A DNA stretch of 64,000 nucleotides from Hirsutella rhossiliensis. Lineage: Eukaryota > Ascomycota > Sordariomycetes > Hypocreales > Ophiocordycipitaceae. Numbering within the stretch: position 1 is the first letter of the stretch; every line of letters starts with the position of its first letter. The stretch is taken from the NCBI RefSeq assembly GCF_020360975.1, contig NW_025408668.1, positions 4,650,001 through 4,714,000 of the forward strand, written 5' to 3'. A program made the translations under genes and the position numbers. Below are positions 10,239 through 21,170 of the stretch, in pieces. The notes under the pieces were generated by a model. The model searched no databases. It was given only the letters and a program-made list of their open reading frames with translations, and was not told where the DNA came from.

Positions 10239-10275
10239 GGCCCCCTATAAACCAAACTTAAGCATATAGGGGGCC
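10239..10275 (+). repeat. Hairpin I, copy 6
   Basis: Variant right arm: the loop edge reads TATATGC on minus instead of TATTAC. Preceding module type 1. 1901 bp from copy 5. Confidence 0.93.
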
Positions 10276-10806
10276 CGGGGGTAGAAGGGACTCCGCCCTT
10301 CCTCCTGTCCCTCGCCTCCTGCTCGGTACTGGTGACCTTGTTCCACTCGCTCAAACCTCCATCCTGTCGGTTTTTCTCGCTCCGCTCAGTCACCTCTCTG
10401 GTCGGGGTGGCCCAACGGGTAGTGTTTGGGTGTGGGTTGTATGGGAGTGGTACTTTGTTGAAGTGTGTTGGATGGCCAGTTTCGGTACAAGAGTACCTTT
10501 CGCGCCGTGACTCCCTCTCAGTCATACAGAGTCGCCTCCTGCTCCAACAGGTACACTCCTTCCAGTCGCTGCGACGGCCGTAGAACGTATCTTGTGTGGG
10601 TTTGTCTGGATTGTTTGTTCTTGTGGGGTGTTCTGTGTGTTGTCCGTCGCCCTTCGGTTGCTCCTCTCGACCGGGTACTACTTCCTTGTGAACGGCTTAC
10701 TGAATCGAAGATGTTCAGTGTGGCTCTTCACAGCCAGTCCTACGGCCTGCCTGCACCCCTTTGGGGATTGTTTCGTAGTGATGGAATGGTCCTCCGGAGG
10801 TGATCA
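10239..10806 (+). ncRNA. Structured domain of unit 6, enlarged
   Basis: Hairpin II is AAGGG/CCCTT, a further compensated form. A second stretch with GTGACTCCCTCTCAGTCA and TCCAGTCGC at 10508-10570 looks like a repeat of the hairpin II module, making the domain about 120 bp longer than usual. Hairpin IV CAG/CUG with UACG; hairpin V loop UUUG. CTTGTAAACG at 10820, 10857 and 10878. Confidence 0.5.
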
Positions 10807-10979
10807 TTGAGAGTGGTCTCTTGTAAACGGGGTTACTTAGGTGACTGGGCGGTTCACTTGTAAACGTATTGGGAATACTTGTAAACGATTTGGGTACACC
10901 AGGTGGGCGGTGTCCTTGTCTACGTGCTGGGGTACATGTTCCACTACTCTACTTGTCCACAGGTGATGAAGGCATCGTG

Positions 10980-11702
10980 TCATCCCGATGGCCCTGTACG
11001 ACTACTTTCCCTCGCTGCTGCTCCAGGGACGTGACAAAGTCTCCGACAATCACTCAACAAACGACTACGCTGTGCAGCCCAAGACTCGCGATGGGCGAGA
11101 GGGACCACCTCAAAAGAGGCGGATTCCACCTTCCGCAGCACCGGACATAGCCGGCCGCCCCTGCTACGGGGACAGCCCAAGCTTTTTTCCACCACCCGCT
11201 CCAGTGCCGGGTGGGACCAAGGGCCGATCAGAGGACGGCGCATGTCAAGCAGAAACACGATGCAGCACGTGTTACTCTCCTTCGTGCGGGCCGGGCCCAA
11301 CTCATCTGTGTCCTCCGGGATGCCTTGTCGACCAAGGTGATGTGGGCGCGAGAACCAAATCTCGGCGCTTACCGTGAGTCTCCCTTCGAGAGACTGCCAG
11401 CACCGATCCCTCCCGGTCTCATTTCCAAAGAGAAGACGGACTGCCAGCGTAGAGCCCCCGGCATGTGCAGAAGCCATGTCGTCCACAAGACGAAAAGCAA
11501 CCGATGCAGAATCCGCGAGCTCCCCCAGCGCGGAATACAAGGACGCTCCCGCGTCAGGCACAGATCCACTTGCCTCCTCACCGTCGCTCATCCTCCCGGG
11601 ACTGTAATACTCCTGTATTGTGCTGCTGGAATCCGATCCAGAGTCACTCTCGTACTGCACAAGACGACGCCCCGCGTCCTTTTCCTCGCCATGATGCATC
11701 AT
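10980..11702 (-). CDS. Family A/C protein with acidic N-terminus (unit 6)
   Basis: Open from the ATG at 11702 (240 codons). The first 60 residues are acidic and Ser-rich (YESDSGSDSSS). The middle holds CWQSLEGRLTVSAEIWF, aligned with CWLSLIDRLEGFAHVWF of unit 15, then CCIVFLLDMRRPLIGPW and LERVVEKSLG, matching the VLLWxGP..EE..LxxxLG part of family A. The last 50 residues are basic and may be out of frame. No enzyme motif. TATA box 230 bp upstream. Confidence 0.55.
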   Translation of the reverse strand: MMHHGEEKDAGRRLVQYESDSGSDSSSTIQEYYSPGRMSDGEEASGSVPDAGASLYSALGELADSASVAFRLVDDMASAHAGGSTLAVRLLFGNETGRDRCWQSLEGRLTVSAEIWFSRPHHLGRQGIPEDTDELGPARTKESNTCCIVFLLDMRRPLIGPWSHPALERVVEKSLGCPRSRGGRLCPVLRKVESASFEVVPLAHRESWAAQRSRLLSDCRRLCHVPGAAARESSRTGPSG

Positions 11703-11936
11703 GTCAACCTTGCTGGGTTGTCGGCTGTCGCCCGGTCCGATGTGCACTTGCACTGAGCTGTCCCACCTCTGTAAACGAGTGCGGGAGAGTCACCTCTCCC
11801 TTGTCCTTTCACTCCGTGTGTCTTACTAGACCTTTGCCTCAGCAGTTCCTCCGGAGACAATACCACTTCTCAAGGAGTGAAGAAAGAGGAAGAGAACCAT
11901 CTCCGGTTCCAGTCTGAAAGTGGGCGAAGTCCTCTT

Positions 11937-11942
11937 CTTATA
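11937..11942 (-). promoter_or_regulatory. TATA-like box of unit 6
   Basis: TATAAG on minus, 215 bp from hairpin copy 7; a GAACC..GGTTC hairpin lies just downstream at 11893-11910. Confidence 0.5.
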
Positions 11943-12156
11943 CCTCTGGTCTACTGTAAGTGTCCGGGTTCTAACCTGTCCGTAAGTGGATCCGATCAAG
12001 CAACCACTACGTTGGAAGCTGACGAATAGAAACGCGGCTCATCCCTCCCGTCTGATTGCCTCTTATGACTCAGTATCTCCCCTCCAGTCCAACACTGCTA
12101 GGACCACAGTCAATCACGTGCGTTCATGCTGTCTATGGGCTGGGCCGTTGTGCCAT

Positions 12157-12192
12157 GGCCCCCTATAAACCAAACTTAAGTAATAGGGGGCC
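12157..12192 (+). repeat. Hairpin I, copy 7
   Basis: Loop edge TATTAC, preceding module type 1. 1918 bp from copy 6. Confidence 0.95.
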
Positions 12193-12560
12193 TGGGTGTC
12201 CGAGTGACTCCGTCCCTCTCACAATCCTCGCCTCCAGCTGCGGTACCTTGACTCCCTCCAGTCGTGCAAAGACTCGCTCCGCTCAGACATGCTCCGTCCC
12301 GTCGCGGCCCAGTGTGTGATTGGTTGTTGAGGGTTGTATGGTGTTCACGTGCGCGGTGTGACTGAGTGACTGGGTGGAGTTGTCTGTTGTGTGTCGTTCG
12401 TCATTCAGTGTGTTGTGCTTCGTGAACGTGGATGTGCTTGTAAACGGGCTGTGTTGGTTGAGAGAGTCAGTGTGGCTCACGCCCGAACCTTCGGCTCGGT
12501 CGCACCCCTTGGGGGATTGTTTCCATAGTCCTGCCTGGACTTACGGGGTTGATCATACCA
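12157..12560 (+). ncRNA. Structured domain of unit 7
   Basis: The first 100 bp (hairpin II around TCCGAGTGACTCCGTCCCTC) differ from unit 3 and match units 23 and 9; from about 12260 on it follows unit 3. The switch lies at a GTGCAAAGACTCGCTCC word. Hairpin IV CCGA/UCGG. CTTGTAAACG at 12437, 12583 and 12604. Confidence 0.5.
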
Positions 12561-12802
12561 GGTGGATTACGCGAAGGGTTTCCTTGTAAACGTCTACGGA
12601 ATACTTGTAAACGCATGTGTGATTATAATCCTCGGTGTGAAGTCTATGATTCTACCATGTTCGTGGATACAGTCAATTGACCGTGCTGCCGCTATTCTGG
12701 ATCGGTCTTTTCATCTACGTTAAAACGAAGCCATCGTGATATCCGAAAAGGAAAACCGTTGAACACCAACGTCATGCAAAATGAATATAACGATGACCAA
12801 AG

Positions 12803-13462
12803 TCATCTATCAGTCTCACTCGCCCCGTATCTCATCCAAGAGCTTGTTCAAAAGCCCATCACAACCAAAGGTGACAGTTCCTTCCGTGGTCATGTGAAAA
12901 ATCCAAAAGGCAAATGCGCCTTCATCTGCTCCATACAGCATGATAGTGGCACAGCAATACAGTCCGAACCGGCCGACTCATTGTCAGCAACTGGAGGAAG
13001 TGAAGGTCCGCCGAGTCTGCAGCGTGCAGCAATCCTCGCGACTGAACCTCCGGCGTTCGGGCCAGCCCACAGTAGAACCCTGTGGATGAAGAGGCCATCC
13101 TGCGCACGCTGCGCCACCGAGTAGAAAGTCCCTGGGACCCAGACAGTCCCTTAGAGTCTCCGAAAAGAAGAAGCCGAGCGCTTGTGTGTTGTCACCAACA
13201 GGAGAAAAGCCACCGCTCGCAGAAGCGCTGAATCCGTAGAGAACAACAAAACGGATGGCTGCAGCAGCATCCGCGGTCTCGTGCCGCCGTGGGCAGAGAA
13301 GGGCGGGCAAAATTGTCTCGCAGGAAGCTGGCAGATCCATGCTGCCCAAAATTGACGAACCGAAGAGAGACTCTGGCCCAGGCTCCGCTCCGGGAACGTA
13401 CGTACGTAGAGTTGGGAGGCCAGATCAAGGCTGCCCGGCCGCTAGGTGAAGTGAAAGGAGAA
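12803..13462 (-). CDS. Family A protein, near-identical copy of unit 3 (unit 7)
   Basis: Same protein as in unit 3 with about a dozen small indels, mostly in homopolymers (runs of A at about 13123 and 13165, C at about 13048) and hardly any substitution. The frame changes four or more times here. The Cys/His cluster CCCSHPFC, FCERWLF, QDGLFIHRVLLWAGP and LSCC are all present in one frame or another; stop by comparison at 12803. Either a degraded copy or consensus error. Confidence 0.5.
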
Positions 13463-13519
13463 GATTTGTGTCCAGCACAAATGTAAACAATATATGGGCA
13501 CCTCGGCCCCTAACTTACT

Positions 13520-13584
13520 CCGTAGCGCGTCTCTAGAGAGACAAAGGACGCGTTCGGGCTGGTAGACCAGTCAATCCATCTTGT
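13520..13584 (-). promoter_or_regulatory. Conserved 5' block of family A genes, copy in unit 7
   Basis: Second copy of the 60-bp block described at 5908-5972. Confidence 0.5.
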
Positions 13585-13751
13585 CTCACGCCATTGCGGG
13601 CGACTCTGCCCAAGAGCCCAATGAAGAACCAGCGGGAAAACAATTGCACCAGGCAATATCCCACTCCGTCGTTCTGCGAGCCGATTGATTTCGCAAGGAA
13701 AATATATCAAAAGTGAACCGTCCACAGTTCTGGGTTGGGCGACCCATGGTC

Positions 13752-13757
13752 TTTATA
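13752..13757 (-). promoter_or_regulatory. TATA box of unit 7
   Basis: TATAAA on minus, same setting as in unit 3. Confidence 0.55.
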
Positions 13758-14059
13758 CTCCGTTGAAAAGGTAAAGAAGAGATTTGACGTCTCCCCGACA
13801 GTCGCTCTACTCGTGGGCGTTCTCGCCCTTTCTATGTTCCTCCTTCCGTATCGAGGTGATACCGTCCGGGTGTCTACCCCGTCCAAGAGTGGAGTCACGC
13901 AACCACTGCGTTGGAAGCTGGACCAATAGCGCGGCCACCTTCCATCCGTCAGGTACCTTCTTAGCACTCAGTCTTTCCCTTCCAGTACAAAACTGCTAGT
14001 ACATCACTCTCTGCCTTTGTCAAGACATTCCGTTCCTAGTGACTGGGCCATGGAGCAGA

Positions 14060-14095
14060 GGCCCCCTATAAACCAAACTTAAGTAATAGGGGGCC
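14060..14095 (+). repeat. Hairpin I, copy 8
   Basis: Loop edge TATTAC, preceding module type 2. 1903 bp from copy 7. Confidence 0.95.
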
Positions 14096-14500
14096 CAAGA
14101 GTATGAGTGACTCCCTCACTCTACTGTCTTCTCCCGCCAGTCGAAGTCCCTTTGACCTCGTTCCACTCGTCCAAAACCTCCATCCTGTCGGTGTTCTCGC
14201 CTCCGGCTCAGACAAAGCTCCTTCCAGTCGCGGGCCCAACGGGTTGTGTTTGGGTGTGAACTGTACTGGAGTGGTACTTTGGTTGTTCTGGTGCGTGTGT
14301 GCTGTGTTGGGAGTCCGTCGTGCGCCCTTTCGGACGCTCACTCCTCCTGTGGCGTATCTACTGGCTTGTAAACGTCGTACTCAGTCGAATATCGTGAGCG
14401 TGGCTCCTCACAGCCAGTCCTACGGCCTGTCCGCACCCTCTTCGAGGGGTTGATTCCATAGTCATGAAGGGATTGGAGATTCAGGGTGGTAGCCGGGGCA
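14060..14500 (+). ncRNA. Structured domain of unit 8
   Basis: Hairpin II GAGTGA-CTCCC-TCACTC. Hairpin IV CAG/CUG with UACG. Hairpin V has stem CCCUC/GAGGG, a compensated form. CTTGTAAACG at 14365. A GGTAGCCGGGG word at about 14488. Confidence 0.5.
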
Positions 14501-14573
14501 ATGACTACAATTTGTAAACGCGAATGGACCCTGCGGGGTTTATCCTCATTGTGTAGTGCTTGGAATATGTGTT

Positions 14574-14581
14574 ATTGTAAA
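14574..14581. repeat. Left target-site duplication of hAT-1
   Basis: ATTGTAAA, repeated exactly at 19357-19364. Confidence 0.9.
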
Positions 14582-14603
14582 CAGGGACGGACATCTTACG
14601 AAT

Positions 14604-14890
14604 CTATCGAATCGAACGCCAAGACTTGGCGTTCGAATCGAATAGGGCCTCTGCAGATTCGCATCGAATCGAACATGGCTCCAGCAGATTCGCATCGAAT
14701 CGAATGCGTGAAAATTGTTGCCCCTTCGATTCGACCTCGAATCGAATGTGTCCCCAGTAGATTCGCATCGAATCGAACGCGTGAAATTTCTGCCCGTTTG
14801 ATTCGACTCGAATCGAACGCGTGTCCCGTAGATTCGATACCTATCGAATGTTAGGTTCGATCGAATTCGATACGAATTCGATCGAACGTA
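14604..14890. repeat. Left subterminal array of hAT-1
   Basis: About 290 bp made of degenerate, both-way copies of CGAATCGAAC/TTCGATTCGA at spacings of 15-30 bp. The same word fills 19070-19335 at the other end. Such arrays are the usual binding sites of hAT transposases. Confidence 0.8.
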
Positions 14891-14981
14891 GGACTTCAGC
14901 AGAGATTGGGGTACCAAACGTGCGTTTCACCGACATCATACATGTCTTTGTCACCATCACGAGGACTCCTACATCCTCGAT

Positions 14982-17768
14982 TTAAGAAGTGCCAAGGTGT
15001 AAAGACATCATGGCTGCAGCAGATGAGACGTCGAAAGCACGGTCAATTGCTGTCTTGTCAAGCTGATTAAATGTCACCCGCCCCTTCAGCGACGCAAGAG
15101 CATCAATCCATTGATCCTCGTTGAGGCTAAACAGCGGCAGTGAAGGCCTGTAGATCCCAGCTTTACTCCACGATCGAATGCATTGAGCCATCGCTACGAT
15201 CTCCCTCCGCAGCCGGCTTCTCAATGGTGCCGTCATACGTCCTGCGCTGCTAAACGTCCTCTCGCTTTCCGCGGACGTCGATGGAATCGTAAGCATGTCT
15301 ACTGCCATCAGAGACAGTCGCGGATATCGGCTCCGGTTGATCTTCCACCAGTCAATCGGTCTGCTTCTGTAGTGGCGGCTGTTGACGACGTCCTCGGCAC
15401 AATATCGAGCATATTTGTCATCACCAGTCGCTCCCGCCGTAGACGGTTTCGTCTTTCGGTTGCTTTTGCGGGCACCTGATGCTCCGAACGAGCCCTGGTT
15501 GAATGGCGGCGCAGCTACAGTCCTAGCAAGTCTCCGCTCAATGTAATCCATGGAGGCCTCATCAGACGTAGCGAGGATCTCGTTGTCAACGTCGCGCTCC
15601 CTATACTTCTCCCAGATCTCCAAGAGCTTTGCTTCGTATTCCAACCGCCAACTCTTCGTCTTCCGAGAGGGTACTCGAGACCACAGTTGATCGAGAAGGC
15701 GCCACTTTTTCGCAGGATTGAAGACAACAGCCCCGACATATGCAGCGCTAGTCAGACGGCTGTAATATTTATGCAGCTTCTTCCATCCGAGCTTGATATA
15801 GACCTTGAGCAACCTGCGGGTCCTGCTATCGAGCCCGTCATAAATGGCTACTTCGACGTCCTTCTTCTCCTAGTCACTGGATCCTCAACCTCTTCGAAGA
15901 TTGTGCCTTCGATAGCACTTTCGAGGTGGTCAAGCAAAATCTCAAAGACGGGGAAGTATTCATCGAAACTGCCACATGTGGACCTACCGCCGGGAACACC
16001 ACTGCCCTGAAGTTGCTTGGTGGAAATCTCGAACGGCTTCAGAAGCTTGACAAGTACCTCGATAACTTTCCAGTCGTACGCACTTAAGCGGTACTGCAGA
16101 ACTGCCTGCTTCGTTCTGTCACAGAGGCCTCCGTTTCCCACCGGTTCTGAACGTCATTGAGGAAGGTATTGAGCGCCGGGCGGAGTCGAAGAGCCCGTTC
16201 CATCATACGCATGTCCAAGGTTCTACCGGGTGGCATTGTTGAAGGCCCAGTGAAGTGTTGTTCCGTGGCCGGATTCCTTACGTTGAGACTGAAGAAAATG
16301 TTCGTACAGCTGTGTGTTTCGCAGCTGAAGACCGATGTTATGAAGCATTCCGGGGGCGCCGTTCTGACTGTACTCCCTGAAGCTGGCAGCATTGATCTCG
16401 TCCGGAGCCGGGTGAGACGATGTGAGGTCCTCTTCTGGGATGTCAACGGCAGTGTTTGCTCCTGGGTCTTCGTCCGTACCGTCCTTCATCTCTCCATTTA
16501 GGGCCTCGTCGATAGCTTGATCAACTTGCTCCTCCTCGTCATCTAGATCGTCCCCATCGGCAGCAACAATTGCAGCAAAATTCTCTTGCTTCGAACCGTA
16601 CAGCATTGCCCGCACACAGAGGTTGAGGATATGTGCAGCGCAGCGGATCCGTCGCTCTTCGGGTGAGAAGCCGTGCTCAAAGGCAAGGTCTTCCATGCAG
16701 GTGTCATTGTTGGCAGCATTGTCCAGCGTGAAGTAGCCGACCGTGTCTGGGTTGTTGACTTGCCAGAATGCCAGTGTATCGGCGACCTCATCGGCAAGCG
16801 ACGCACCGTTGTGTTTGCCGAGAGAGGTCGCAGCCCAAGGAGGATGCGGTGTTGGGCAAAGTCGTGATCAATGAATTGAGCATTGATGCCCAGAAATGCG
16901 GTGTAGGACTTGGATGACCAGCCGTCGAAGGAGAAGTGAACCTGTGATCGAGCGGTGCGAAGTACTTCCGTTACGGGCCCGACGGCACCTCTGTATTCAG
17001 ATTCGAGCATGCGAAGTAGCGTCTTCCCAGAGGGTATATGGGTCGCATCAAGGAGCAGATTGCCGTAGAGAAGGAGCCGTTGGAACCTCTCGGTGTTGAC
17101 GATATCGAATGGCAGATTATGGTACGTGATCCAGTCGAGTAGGAGCACCCGGAGCCCCTTGCTGTTGAATCTTCCACGCAGCTTGCTGACAAGGAACTGG
17201 TCGTGCGGATTATTGAAGTCGGCACCAATGAAGTGGGTGATGGGCCGGCCATCTAGAGATGAGGCTCGCACGCCTCCGGCAACGTCGTGGGGCCTGCCAA
17301 GTGAACACTCATGTTGCTGGTATATCTCCGAACGGCACACACTTACCAGAATTCCGTGGGCGTTACGAAGGTGCTTCTTGGTAGCGGCTCCTGTTGAGCA
17401 GACGAAGCAGAAGTCTGACTTCTTCTTGAAGCCTCGGGCGAAGCAATCCGCGCAGATCCACTTCAGCCTGTTGCCCTGGCGCGAGGTGGACCGGTCCTCA
17501 ACACGATACCCGTATTGCTGCCACCACGCCCTCGTATCCTGGCCGCCAGTATAGCGCTCGAATCCAGGCCATTTCGCCCACTCTTGGCGGCCCCAGAGCG
17601 TCCAATCTACTTGTATAAAGTCGACAGCAGTACCGCGAGGACGAGGTGATGGAGTCGTCGGCAACGAGGTTCCTTGGGATGATGCGGGTGGTAAAGACGA
17701 GTACTCACACGCCCAATCAGATCTGACCGGTTCGACGGGGAAGGGCTTGACAGTGGTTCGGATGACAT
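14982..17768 (-). pseudogene. hAT transposase of hAT-1, frame-broken
   Basis: Probable start ATG at 17768, with a possible short intron near 17700. A BED-like zinc-finger region (WICADCFARG...KKHLRNAHG) lies in 17300-17500, the DDE core region with SFDGWSSK and LGINAQFIDHDF at about 16850-16950, RRIRCAAHILNLCVRAML at about 16600-16650, KQLQG at about 16010, and the C-terminal dimerisation region (AVDMLTIPSTSAESERTFSS, SRLRREIVAMAQ) at 15180-15300. The frame changes near 16800 (A run), 16230, 16100 and 15840. Each is explained by one base, so it may be inactive or mis-sequenced. Confidence 0.85.
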
Positions 17769-19069
17769 CGTAACGTTGGTTCGATCGTGCGAATTGAGCG
17801 AGCGGGCCGACAAATGAAGGTAGAAGTTATCGAGGCTTCGCCGGCGCTCAACTCATGCCACATCGTGGCAGCGAAGCTCGGCGAAGCAGGCATAACGCGT
17901 CCCACGCGCGTGTAGACGCGGGAAGGGGAAAAAGAAAGGAAAAGAAGAAAACTGTCGGGGCGCAATCTCCGTTGCATTGGCTAAAGTGGTCTGGACGAGT
18001 GAAAAGAGCTTCCGTCACCAATGCACAACGACGATGGACCGTGGGGTGCTGCGAAGATCCTGGCCTCCGGCATTGATGCTTGCTTGACTGGCTTCCGAAG
18101 CGTCAGGCACGGCATCTCCGCCCGTGCTTGCAGCCAGTTAAATCGAAGGCGCCATAAGACCCCGGCTACCTTGTCTGATAGATCCCCTGTTCATCAGCGT
18201 TTCCAGTGCCCCCATTGGCTTGCGTCCTAGTGCACAGATCATCGTGGCGTGTGACGAGTCGTTTCTTTGGCTCTGGTCCCCTTCTCGTGCCATTCTCGTC
18301 TCGTATCTGAATCGGCCTTGAGCTCGTTTGAGGTAGTCAGAGCTTTGAGTGCAGCTGGGGGAGTGTTCTGAAGTCGCTTGTACATCGGCCTAGAGGCTGG
18401 TTGGGTTTGGGCAGAAGTTACTGTGACAAAAGGCGATGAATATTTTGAGAACATTTGGGAGGGCCTGTAGGAGACGGTCAAAGTTGTAGCACAAATGAGA
18501 TTCCAACGTCGAAATGTTATTATAGCTGTGGTAATTGAGGTGCTGATATACAAGTTCTGCGGGAGAGATACTCTAAATGTGTCGGTTTCTTGTTTGCAGC
18601 CGTCGAAATACAGAGAGGATGGGCACGTATAGTAAACTCAACGTCGGAACCGGGTGCCCGCAACCTACCCTATACCCTGGTCAGACAATCGAAATCTTAT
18701 CTTATCTCTGGCGCCTATGGCATCAATCCCACCTGATGACCGAGATTTCGTTCCAACATACCGCACGTATGCAACGTCGCCATAGAGCTTATGATAGCCG
18801 TACACTGTAGAGCTTCGTCGTGATCTTATAGAGCAGCCATCAATGGGTTTCCGCAGAGCATGTTTGCTGGAGTTTCAAGATACTAATTATGTCACGTATT
18901 TATGGGGGGTTTGGCTGTACATACCAACATGTCTTAACGCCTTGACCTGGTTTGGGTCGATAGACGCTAAATCACGCTTGGTTGCGTCAGCCACCAACAG
19001 GGCTGACTGACGCGTCTGAGAAGACGCGCTTAAAGGTTCCCGCGGTGATTTCCGCGAACCGCGTCACTC
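17769..19069. other. Non-coding right part of hAT-1
   Basis: About 1.3 kb between transposase start and right subterminal array. I see no recognisable gene, RNA or repeat here. Confidence 0.5.
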
Positions 19070-19335
19070 ATTCGATCGAATCGATCGAATCCGGTCGAAC
19101 GCCTGGGAGCCGTTCGATTCGATGGCGACCAAAATGTGACCCTGTTCGATTCGTCTGTCGAATGAAAACGCCACGTTCGATTCGATGCTGTCGAATGTCG
19201 AATGAGGTACACCGCGTTCGATTCGATGCGAATCGAATGGGACCATGACAGATTCGACATCGAATCGAACGCCAAGAAATTCGATTCGATATTCGTAAGA
19301 CTTGGCATCGAATGAATCTATCGATTCGATTCCCG
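19070..19335. repeat. Right subterminal array of hAT-1
   Basis: Degenerate TTCGATTCGA-type words in both orientations, mirror of the left array. Confidence 0.8.
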
Positions 19336-19356
19336 TTCGTAAGATGTCCATCCCTG

Positions 19357-19364
19357 ATTGTAAA
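19357..19364. repeat. Right target-site duplication of hAT-1
   Basis: ATTGTAAA, identical to 14574-14581. The unit continues with CTTGTAAACG at 19378. Confidence 0.9.
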
Positions 19365-19387
19365 CATATAAGGACTACTTGTAAACG

Positions 19388-19929
19388 AGTTCAGTCTACG
19401 ATGTTTGTGGATTGCGTTCTGTGGCCTGGGCGGTGCGTGCCTCTTCTCAGGGCTTGTGCATCCCGTCTGGTGTCTGTTCCTTGGTGAACGTAGTCACCCT
19501 GTCTGTACTGCTACTTCCGTATCACATGTTCTGCCCGCTAGTCCCTTCGCTTTGTGTGATTTCGTGGGTTGCCGTGACGCCCCCCTGTGGTCGCTACTAC
19601 TTGCGCCTGGCCCGTTGTGATGTCTACCTTCCCTGACCCTTTCCGGTAGTGGCTGTCGGGCGACGCTGCTGCGTGAGTGAGGCGTGTGCAATCAGGGAGA
19701 GTCCTTGCCCTGTTGAAGGGACAGTATCACGACTACAGTCTACGTGCCACATGAGGCTGCCGTGATTACCCTTTCAGGAAGGCGGGGCTGCCCCCTGGGA
19801 GTGCCTACCTATGTCTCCCGACACTTCCAATCTTGCTCCTCGCGTCATTGCTTGTCAAGATTGTGTCTGACCTGCGCTTCTAAGCAAGAGGTCCCCTAGC
19901 TCGCTTCACTCATCAGAGAACTGAGCAGC
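19388..19929 (-). other. Class E payload of unit 8, distal part
   Basis: No protein frame. Resembles 51525-51860 of unit 23 and, in part, 49860-50040 of unit 22: a pyrimidine-rich stretch, then a GGAAGGCGGGGCTGCCCC segment after the payload boundary motif. Confidence 0.45.
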
Positions 19930-20190
19930 CAGTCTGATCATGTCGTCCCCAAAGACCCGAGGCATAGAGGTCTTCTTGGGTGAAACGCCCGCCAGGGCTG
20001 TTGAACGCAGTGTATCTTCTCCTCACGGGAACAAGCGGCAGCGCGTGGACCAGTCCGTCGATACCAGATGCGGATACCAACCGAGTTCCTCACCCGGGAA
20101 CAGAACGAATCGGAGCCCGTCCAGGGCGGAGAGAGAGTGCCGTGGACAAGTCAGTCCACTCGTGGCGTTTCCTGTTGCGCCGTAGGCGCC
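19930..20190. ncRNA. Class E structured element of unit 8
   Basis: Contains hairpin GTGAAACGCCC..GGGCTGTTGAACGCA (19979-20012), a GGGAACAAGCGGCAGCG module at about 20026 and the shared word AGATGCGGATACCAACCGAG at about 20067. These recur in units 16, 20, 22, 23 and 26 with compensated stems. Strand not settled; the unit promoter would transcribe it as minus. Confidence 0.45.
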
Positions 20191-20539
20191 ATGTCCTTCC
20201 AGTCTGTGTGTCCTCCGTCCACTTCTTCTTGAAGACTGATCTCCTGGGTGTCAGTTTATTCCTCCCGTCACTCACTGTGTTTCTTTGCTCCTCTTGAGCT
20301 TCTGTCTGTCAGTTCGTCCCCTCACTTCCATCTCTGTTCCTCCCATCCACCGTTCGTCGTGTCTCCACCAGCATCTCTCGTGCTCTCTGCGTGGGGTATG
20401 TGGCGCAGCCACCATGCAATCTCCCGATAGTCAATACTTTCCTCCGGATGTCCGTCTCGTCCCCTCTTCAATGGAATGAAGAGTAAGAAGAAGAGAACAC
20501 TTCTAGGTTCTGGTGTGTGTGGGAGGGGGGCACCCCCCT
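20191..20539 (-). other. Pyrimidine-rich stretch of unit 8
   Basis: About 350 bp of C/T-rich sequence with no shared protein frame, present in similar form in units 22, 23 and 26. Confidence 0.35.
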
Positions 20540-20545
20540 CATATA
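20540..20545 (-). promoter_or_regulatory. TATA-like box of unit 8
   Basis: TATATG on minus, 205 bp from hairpin copy 9; CCGGG..CCCCGG repeat at about 20565 and CCAAT at about 20619 follow. Confidence 0.45.
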
Positions 20546-20749
20546 CCTTCCAGTGACTGTAGTTGTCCGGGTTCTGCCCCGGTCAGATGTGGAGTTAGTG
20601 AAACTGCGTAACCTAACCAATGAGCGCGGCGGGTATCCTCCGTCCCCCTGCCTCTTAGTACCACCTGCATCCGTTCCCCTCCTTCCGGTCTAAAAACTGC
20701 AGTAAATCACGTGCGTTCAATCTGCCTAGTGACTGGGCCGTTGTGCCAT

Positions 20750-20784
20750 GGCCCCCTATAAACCAAACTTAAGTAATAGGGGCC
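20750..20784 (+). repeat. Hairpin I, copy 9
   Basis: Right arm one G shorter. Loop edge TATTAC, preceding module type 1. 6690 bp from copy 8, or 1907 without hAT-1. Confidence 0.94.
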
Positions 20785-21170
20785 TGGGTGTCCGAGTGAC
20801 TCCGTCCCTCTCACTGACTTCGCCCTCCAGGCTCGTACCATTGACTCCGTCAAAGGGCTCCTCCGGTCATCCAACTCGCCCGCTCAGACAAAACTCCTCC
20901 GGTCGTGGCCCAACGGGTTGTGTTTGGATGTAGCTGTCCCGTCTGTCTACGCGCAAGAGTAACTTCCGTGTCCTTTGTGTTTGGGTCTCGTCCCTTGCTC
21001 CTTTCGGTCGCGGTCCTCCGTCCCGTGACTGTGCATGTGTTCTTGTAAATGTGTTACACAATCGAAGTCTCGTGAGCGTGGTTTCACACCCAGTCCTGCG
21101 GCCTGTGTGCACTTCTGCGGGGTTGCCTCCATAGTCATGAGTGGATTGTAGATGTGGGGTGGTAGCCGGG
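20750..21170 (+). ncRNA. Structured domain of unit 9
   Basis: Hairpin IV CAG/CUG with UGCG and hairpin V also UGCG, so both loops differ from most units while staying UNCG. Hairpin II as in unit 7. CTTGTAAACG at 21184. Confidence 0.5.

Larger units (their letters stand above)
14582..19356. mobile_element. hAT-1 DNA transposon (4775 bp)
   Basis: Ends CAGGGACGGACATC and, inverted, CAGGGATGGACATC: a 21-bp terminal repeat with one mismatch, flanked by the 8-bp duplication ATTGTAAA. Length of duplication and CAGGG ends are typical of hAT elements. It holds a multiply frame-broken transposase on the minus strand and long subterminal repeat arrays. The target is a degenerate CTTGTAAACG motif of unit 8; removing the element and one duplication leaves a unit of 1907 bp, so the insertion followed array formation. 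Confidence 0.93.

Noticed and set aside
18239..18553. Minus frame inside hAT-1
   Set aside because: No similarity to transposase parts or other proteins, no repeat elsewhere in the window.
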